A stretch of DNA of 64,000 bases, taken from assembly GCF_052324685.1 (NCBI RefSeq), contig NW_027506919.1, forward strand, positions 55,314-119,313, given 5' to 3'. Shown piece after piece: positions 58,301 through 64,000 of this stretch. The DNA is from Brachyhypopomus gauderio (taxonomy: Eukaryota > Chordata > Actinopteri > Gymnotiformes > Hypopomidae). A model generated the notes under the pieces. That model saw only the letters and a list, made by a program, of their open reading frames with translations. It was not told where the DNA came from and made no database searches. How positions within the stretch are numbered: the stretch's first letter is position 1; each line of letters opens with the position of its first letter. Both the position numbers and the translations under genes were made by a program.

Positions 58301-58806
58301 AACTGTCAAAACTTTAACACATACTGGGCTCTGTGGAGCAATGGATAGCGCATTGGACTTCTAGACGCAGGTGTGTGGCCATTCAAAGGTTGTGGGTTCG
58401 AGTACCACCAGAGTCATTTTTTCTTTGAAAACAACAAAATTCATCGCTCCTCACTAATGACACCAATGCACAGTAAAAAGCCATGGCGCGGCGCCGTGGC
58501 TTAGCTGGTCATAGCGCCTGTCTAGTAAACAGGAAGTCCTGGGTTCAAATCCCAGCGGTGCCTTTCCTTTATGTAAGCAGTTGTTAGGTCATGACATTCA
58601 GCCTCATGCTGAAGAGCAACTGTCAAAACTTTAACACAAACTGGGCTTTGTGGCGCAATGGATAGCGCATTGGACTTCTAGACGCAGGTGTGTGGCCATT
58701 CAAAGGTTGTGGGTTCGAGTCCCACCCGAGTCATTTTTTCTTTGAAAACAACAAAATTCATCGCTCCTCACTAATGACACCAATGCACAGTAAAAAGCCA
58801 TGGCGC
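55399..58806 (+). tRNA. tRNA block R9: 11 units
   Basis: tRNA-Thr starts at 55,399; 55,716; 56,033; 56,350 (three bases short at the acceptor start, GGCGTGG); 56,664; 56,981; 57,222; 57,539; 57,856; 58,173; 58,490. The Arg of units 55,716 and 57,856 share ACGACGGTGTG in the intron and a TTTTTGCTTT terminator, marking 55.7-56.3 and 57.9-58.5 kb as related (offset 2,140). Arg after 56,981 has the 76-bp deletion. Confidence 0.95.
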
Positions 58807-60632
58807 GGCGCCGTGGCTTAGCTGGTCATAGCGCCTGTCTAGTAAACAGGAAGTCCTGGTTTCAAATCCCAGCGGTGCCTTTCCTTTATGTAAGCAGTTG
58901 TTAGGTCATGACATTTAGCCTCCTGCTGAAGAGCAACTGTCAAAACTTTAACACATACTGGGCTCTGTGGCGCAATGGATAGCGCATTGGACTTCTAGAC
59001 GCAGGTGTGTGGCCGTTCAAAGGTTGTGGGTTCGAGTCCCACCCGAGTCATTTTTTCTTTGAAAACAACAAAATTCATCGCTCCTCACTAATGACACCAA
59101 TGCACAGTAAAAAGCCATGGCGCGGCGCCGTGGCTTAGCTGGTCATAGCGCCTGTCTAGTAAACAGGAAGTCCTGGTTTCAAATCCCAGCGGTGCCTTTC
59201 CTTTATGTAAGCAGTTGTTAGGTCATGACATTTAGCCTCCTGCTGAAGAGCAACTGTCAAAACTTTAACACATACTGGGCTCTGTGGCGCAATGGATAGC
59301 GCATTGGACTTCTAGACGCAGGTGTGTGGCCGTTCAAAGGTTGTGGGTTCGAGTACCACCAGAGTCGTTTTTTCTTTGAAAACAACAAAATTCATCGCTC
59401 CTCACTATTGACACCAATGCACAGTAAAAAGCCATGGCGCGGCGCCGTGGCTTAGCTGGTCATAGCGCCTGTCTAGTAAACAGGAAGTCCTGGGTTCAAA
59501 TCCCAGCGGTGCCTTTCCTTTATGTAAGCAGTTGTTAGGTCATGACATTCAGCCTCATGCTGAAGAGCAACTGTCAAAACTTTAACACAAACTCGGCTTT
59601 GTGGCGCAATGGATAGTGCATTGGACTTCTAGACGCAGGTGTGTGGCCATTCAAAGGTTGTGGGTTCGAGTCCCACCCGAGTCATTTTTTCTTTGAAAAC
59701 AACAAAATTCATCGCTCCTCACTAATGACACCAATGCACAGTAAAAAGCCATGGCGTGGCGCCGTGGCTTAGCTGGTCATAGCGCCTGTCTAGTAAACAG
59801 GAAGTCCTGGGTTCAAATCCCAGCGGTGCCTTTCCTTTATGTAAGCAGTTGTTAGGTCATGACATTTAGCCTCCTGCTGAAGAGCAACTGTCAAAACTTT
59901 AACACATACTGGGCTCTGTGGCGCAATGGATAGCGCATTGCACTTCTAGACGCAGGTGTGTGGCCATTCAAAGGTTGTGGGTTCGAGTACCACCAGAGTT
60001 GTTTTTTCTTTGAAAACAACAAAATTCATCGCTCCTCACTATTGACACCAATGCACAGTAAAAAGCCATGGTGCGGCGCCGTGGCTTAGCTGGTCATAGC
60101 GCCTGTCTAGTAAACAGGAAGTCCTGGGTTCAAATCCCAGCGGTGCCTTTCCTTTATGTAAGCAGTTGTTAGGTCATGACATTCAGCCTCATGCTGAAGA
60201 GCAACTGTCAAAACTTTAACACAAACTGGGCTTTGTGGCGCAATGGATAGCGCATTGGACTTCTAGACGCAGGTGTGTGGCCATTCAAAGGTTGTGGGTT
60301 CGAGTCCCACCCGAGTCATTTTTTCTTTGAAAACAACAAAATTCATCGCTCCTCACTAATGACACCAATGCACAGTAAAAAGCCATGGCGTGGCGCCGTG
60401 GCTTAGCTGGTCATAGCGCCTGTCTAGTAAACAGGAAGTCCTGGGTTCAAATCCCAGCGGTGCCTTTCCTTTATGTAAGCAGTTGTTAGGTCATGACATT
60501 TAGCCTCCTGCTGAAGAGCAACTGTCAAAACTTTAACACATACTGGGCTCTGTGGCGCAATGGATAGCGCATTGGACTTCTAGACGCAGGTGTGTGGCCA
60601 TTCAAAGGTTGTGGGTTCGAGTCCCATGGCGC
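58807..60632 (+). tRNA. tRNA block R10: 6 units
   Basis: tRNA-Thr starts at 58,807; 59,124; 59,441; 59,758; 60,075; 60,392. Thr 58,807 and 59,124 share CCTGGTTTC (G53T, weakening the T stem) and their Arg share GGCCGTTC at the intron/anticodon-stem boundary. C61A and CCGAG types of Arg alternate unit by unit (C61A at 59,278 and 59,912). Arg after 60,392 has the 76-bp deletion. Confidence 0.95.
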
Positions 60633-62523
60633 GGCGCCGTGGCTTAGCTGGTCATAGCGCCTGTCTAGTAAACAGGAAGTCCTGGGTTCAAATCCCAGCG
60701 GTGCCTTTCTATTATGTAAGCAGTTGTTAGGTCATGACATTCAGCCTCATGCTGAAGAGCAACTGTCAAAACTTTAACACATACTGGGCTCTGTGGCGCA
60801 ATGGATAGCGCATTGGACTTCTAGACGCAGGTGTGTGGCCATTCAAAGGTTGTGGGTTCGAGTACCACCAGAGTCGTTTTTTCTTTGAAAACAACAAAAT
60901 TCATCGCTCCTCACTAATGACACCAATCCACAGTAAAAAGCCATGGCGTGGCGCCGTGGCTTAGCTGGTCATAGCGCCTGTCTAGTAAACAGGAAGTCCT
61001 GGGTTCAAATCCCAGCGGTGCCTTTCTATTATGTAAGCAGTTGTTAGGTCATGACATTCAGCCTCATGCTGAAGAGCAACTGTCAAAACTTTAACACATA
61101 CTGGGCTCTGTGGAGCAATGGATAGCGCATTGGACTTCTAGACGCAGGTGTGTGTCCATTCAAAGGTTGTTGGTTCGAGGAAGGAAGTCCTGGGTTCAAA
61201 TCCCAGCGGTGCCTTTCTATTATGTAAGCAGTTGTTAGGTCATGACATTCAGCCTCATGCTGAAGAGCAACTGTCAAAACCTTAACACATACTGGGCTCT
61301 GTGGAGCAATGGATAGCGCATTGGACTTCTAGACGCAGGTGTGTGGCCATTCAAAGGTTGTGGGTTCGAGTACCACCAGAGTCGTTTTTTCTTTGAAAAC
61401 AACAAAATTCATCGCTCCTCACTAATGACACCAATGCACAGTAAAAAGCCATGGCGCGGCGCCGTGGCTTAGCTGGTCATAGCGCCTGTCTAGTAAACAG
61501 GAAGTCCTGGGTTCAAATCCCAGCGGTGCCTTTCCTTTATGTAAGCAGTTTTTAGGTCATGACATTTAGCCTCCTGCTGAAGAGCAACTGTCAAAACTTT
61601 AACACATACTGGGCTCTGTGGCGCAATGGATAGCGCATTGGACTTCTAGACGCAGGTGTGTGGCCATTCAAAGGTTGTGGGTTCGAGTCCCATGGCGCGG
61701 CGCCGTGGCTTAGCTGGTCATAGCGCCTGTCTAGTAAACAGGAAGTCCTGGGTTCAAATCCCAGCGGTGCCTTTCTATTATGTAAGCAGTTGTTAGGTCA
61801 TGACATTCAGCCTCATGCTGAAGAGCAACTGTCAAAACTTTAACACATACTGGGCTCTGTGGCGCAATGGATAGCGCATTGGACTTCTAGACGCAGGTGT
61901 GTGGCCATTCAAAGGTTGTGGGTTCGAGTACCACCAGAGTCGTTTTTTCTTTGAAAACAACAAAATTCATCGCTCCTCACTAATGACACCAATCCACAGT
62001 AAAAAGCCATGGCGTGGCGCCGTGGCTTAGCTGGTCATAGCGCCTGTCTAGTAAACAGGAAGTCCTGGGTTCAAATCCCAGCGGTGCCTTTCTATTATGT
62101 AAGCAGTTGTTAGGTCATGACATTCAGCCTCATGCTGAAGAGCAACTGTCAAAACTTTAACACATACTGGGCTCTGTGGAGCAATGGATAGCGCATTGGA
62201 CTTCTAGACGCAGGTGTGTGTCCATTCAAAGGTTGTTGGTTCGAGGAAGGAAGTCCTGGGTTCAAATCCCAGCGGTGCCTTTCTATTATGTAAGCAGTTG
62301 TTAGGTCATGACATTCAGCCTCATGCTGAAGAGCAACTGTCAAAACCTTAACACATACTGGGCTCTGTGGAGCAATGGATAGCGCATTGGACTTCTAGAC
62401 GCAGGTGTGTGGCCATTCAAAGGTTGTGGGTTCGAGTACCACCAGAGTCGTTTTTTCTTTGAAAACAACAAAATTCATCGCTCCTCACTAATGACACCAA
62501 TGCACAGTAAAAAGCCATGGCGC
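60633..62523 (+). tRNA. tRNA block R11: units with a 1,066-bp tandem duplication
   Basis: tRNA-Thr starts at 60,633; 60,950; 61,458; 61,699; 62,016, plus Thr 3' halves at about 61,180-61,214 and 62,246-62,280. The 3' halves arise where a tRNA-Arg (61,104 and 62,170) breaks in its T loop (GGTTCGAGG) and joins the variable region of a tRNA-Thr (AAGGAAGTCC). Complete Arg genes follow at 61,295 and 62,361 with C11A and C61A. The 61.7-62.6 kb part repeats 60.6-61.56 kb at offset 1,066. Confidence 0.94.
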
Positions 62524-64000
62524 GGCGCCGTGGCTTAGCTGGTCATAGCGCCTGTCTAGTAAACAGGAAGTCCTGGGTTCAAATCCCAGCGGTGCCTTTC
62601 CTTTATGTAAGCAGTTGTTAGGTCATGACATTCAGCCTCATGCTGAAGAGCAACTGTCAAAACTTTAACACATACTGGGCTCTGTGGCGCAATGGATAGC
62701 GCATTGGACTTCTAGACGCAGGTGTGTGGCCATTCAAAGGTTGTGGGTTCGAGTCCCACCAGAGTCGTTTTTTCTTTGAAAACAACAAAATTCATCGCTC
62801 CTCACTAATGACACCAATCCACAGTAAACAGCCATGGCGTGGCGCCGTGGCTTAGCTGGTCATAGCGCCTGTCTAGTAAACAGGAAGTCCTGGGTTCAAA
62901 TCCCAGCGGTGCCTTTCTATTATGTAAGCAGTTGTTAGGTCATGACATTCAGCCTCATGCTGAAGAGCAACTGTCAAAACTTTAACACATACTGGGCTCT
63001 GTGGCGCAATGGATAGCGCATTGGACTTCTAGACGCAGGTGTGTGGCCATTCAAAGGTTGTGGGTTCGAGTCCCCCCAGAGTCGTTTTTTCTTTGAAAAC
63101 AACAAAATTCATCGCTCCTCACTAATGACACCAATCCACAGTAAAAAGCCATGTCGTGGCGCCGTGGCTTAGCTGGTCATAGCGCCTGTCTAGTAAACAG
63201 GAAGTCCTGGGTTCAAATCCCAGCGGTGCCTTTCTATTATGTAAGCAGTTGTTAGGTCATGACATTCAGCCTCATGCTGAAGAGCAACTGTCAAAACTTT
63301 AACACATACTGGGCTCTGTGGTGCAATGGATAGCGCATTGGACTTCTAGACGCAGGTGTGTGGCCATTCAAAGGTTGTGGGTTCGAGTCCCACCAGAGTC
63401 GTTTTTTCTTTGAAAACAACAAAATTCATCGCTCCTCACTAATGACACCAATCCACAGTAAAAAGCCATGGCGTGGCGCTGTGGCTTAGCTGGTCATAGC
63501 GCCTGTCTAGTAAACAGGAAGTCCTGGGTTCAAATCCCAGCGGTGCCTTTCTATTATGTAAGCAGTTGTTAGGTCATGACATTCAGCCTCATGCTGAAGA
63601 GCAACTGTCAAAACTTTAACACATACTGGGCTCTGTGGCGCAATGGATAGCGCATTGGACTTCTAGACGCAGGTGTGTGGCCATTCAAAGGTTGTGGGTT
63701 TGAGTCCCACCAGAGTCGTTTTTGCTTTGAAAACAACAAAATTCATCGCTCCTCACTAATGACACCAATCCACAGTAAAAAGCCATGGTGTGGCGCCGTG
63801 GCTTAGCTGGTCATAGCGCCTGTCTAGTAAACAGGAAGTCCTGGGTTCAAATTCCAGCGGTGCCTTTCTATTATGTAAGCAGTTGTTAGGTCATGACATT
63901 CAGCCTCATGCTGAAGAGCAACTGTCAAAACTTTAACACATACTGGGCTCTGTGGAGCAATGGATAGCGCATTGGACTTCTAGACGCAGGTGTGTGGCCA
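62524..64000 (+). tRNA. tRNA block R12: 5 units, cut by the window edge
   Basis: tRNA-Thr starts at 62,524; 62,841; 63,158; 63,475; 63,792. Arg at 62,678 is a full consensus copy; 62,995 has CCCCCC in the T stem; 63,312 has GGTGCAATGG (C11T); 63,629 has TTTGAGTCC; 63,946 (C11A) runs out of the window. The array clearly continues to the right. Confidence 0.95.

Larger units (their letters stand above)
34248..64000 (+). repeat. tRNA-Thr/tRNA-Arg tandem array, right arm (plus strand), continues past window
   Basis: 97 tRNA-Thr starts and about 98 tRNA-Arg copies alternate. The standard unit is exactly 317 bp: Thr 74, spacer 80, Arg 90, spacer 73; Arg starts 154 bases after its Thr. Eleven units have 241 bp (one of these 254) through a shared 76-bp deletion. 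Direct duplications at constant offsets are visible: 34.38-37.3 kb and 39.0-41.95 kb (4,626); 36.8-38.19 and 42.5-43.89 kb (5,700); 43.97-44.9 and 44.92-45.85 kb (951); 48.5-51.9 and 51.9-55.3 kb (3,411, adjacent); 60.5-61.6 and 61.6-62.6 kb (1,066, adjacent). Neighbouring spacers differ at only a few bases, so amplification is recent or homogenised. Confidence 0.98.

Noticed and set aside
20700-64000. Regularly spaced direct repeats suggesting a CRISPR-like array
   Set aside because: The repeats fold as tRNA-Thr and tRNA-Arg, the spacers are identical and not unique, and the context is vertebrate.

Overview
The window looks like nuclear DNA of a ray-finned (teleost) fish. The support is dense (CA)n/(GT)n microsatellites, a tRNA-derived SINE, a dispersed GGGCGGCACGGTGG repeat of the type common in fish genomes, vertebrate-style spliced genes, and intron-bearing tRNA-Arg(TCT) genes. 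The species cannot be named from the sequence. No bacterial, viral or CRISPR content was recognised.

Layout. Bases 1-11,439 are mostly non-coding: a SINE fragment, about 15 long microsatellites, an 18-bp and a 41-bp minisatellite, a candidate hAT-type MITE, and a single tRNA-Met(CAT) gene on the minus strand at 7,541-7,613. At 11,440-11,674 (minus) lies the first coding exon of an LRCH-family gene (LRR plus calponin-homology protein); the rest of that gene would lie to the left, apparently beyond the window. Head to head with it, across a 1.2-kb CpG-rich interval, a mRNA-export adaptor gene of the UIF/FYTTD1 type runs on the plus strand from 12,897 to 18,306. I could trace eight exons with consistent phases plus one exon of uncertain use. 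FYTTD1 and LRCH3 are also neighbours in human 3q29, which supports both calls.

From about 20,700 to the right edge the window is one enormous tandem tRNA array, with a 317-bp unit holding one tRNA-Thr(AGT) and one tRNA-Arg(TCT) carrying a 17-nt intron. I count about 141 tRNA-Thr starts and about 140 tRNA-Arg copies, some truncated. In the left arm (20,700-34,236) all are on the minus strand; at 34,236-34,248 the orientation flips, and in the right arm (34,248-64,000, running off the window) all are on the plus strand. The arms diverge from the centre and are not mirror copies.

The array has an internal history that can be read: nested segmental duplications (offsets 951, 1,066, 1,429, 1,882, 2,143, 2,510, 3,411, 4,626 and 5,700 bp), one 76-bp deletion allele spread to 12 units in both arms, several Thr/Arg chimeras, and right-arm families of tRNA-Arg with changes at positions normally invariant (C61A, C11A). 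There is no run of four T between tRNA-Thr and tRNA-Arg in the unit, while a T6 run follows tRNA-Arg, so the two may be made as one Pol III dicistronic transcript. The intercistronic spacer can fold into a nested hairpin. This array is the most interesting content of the window.
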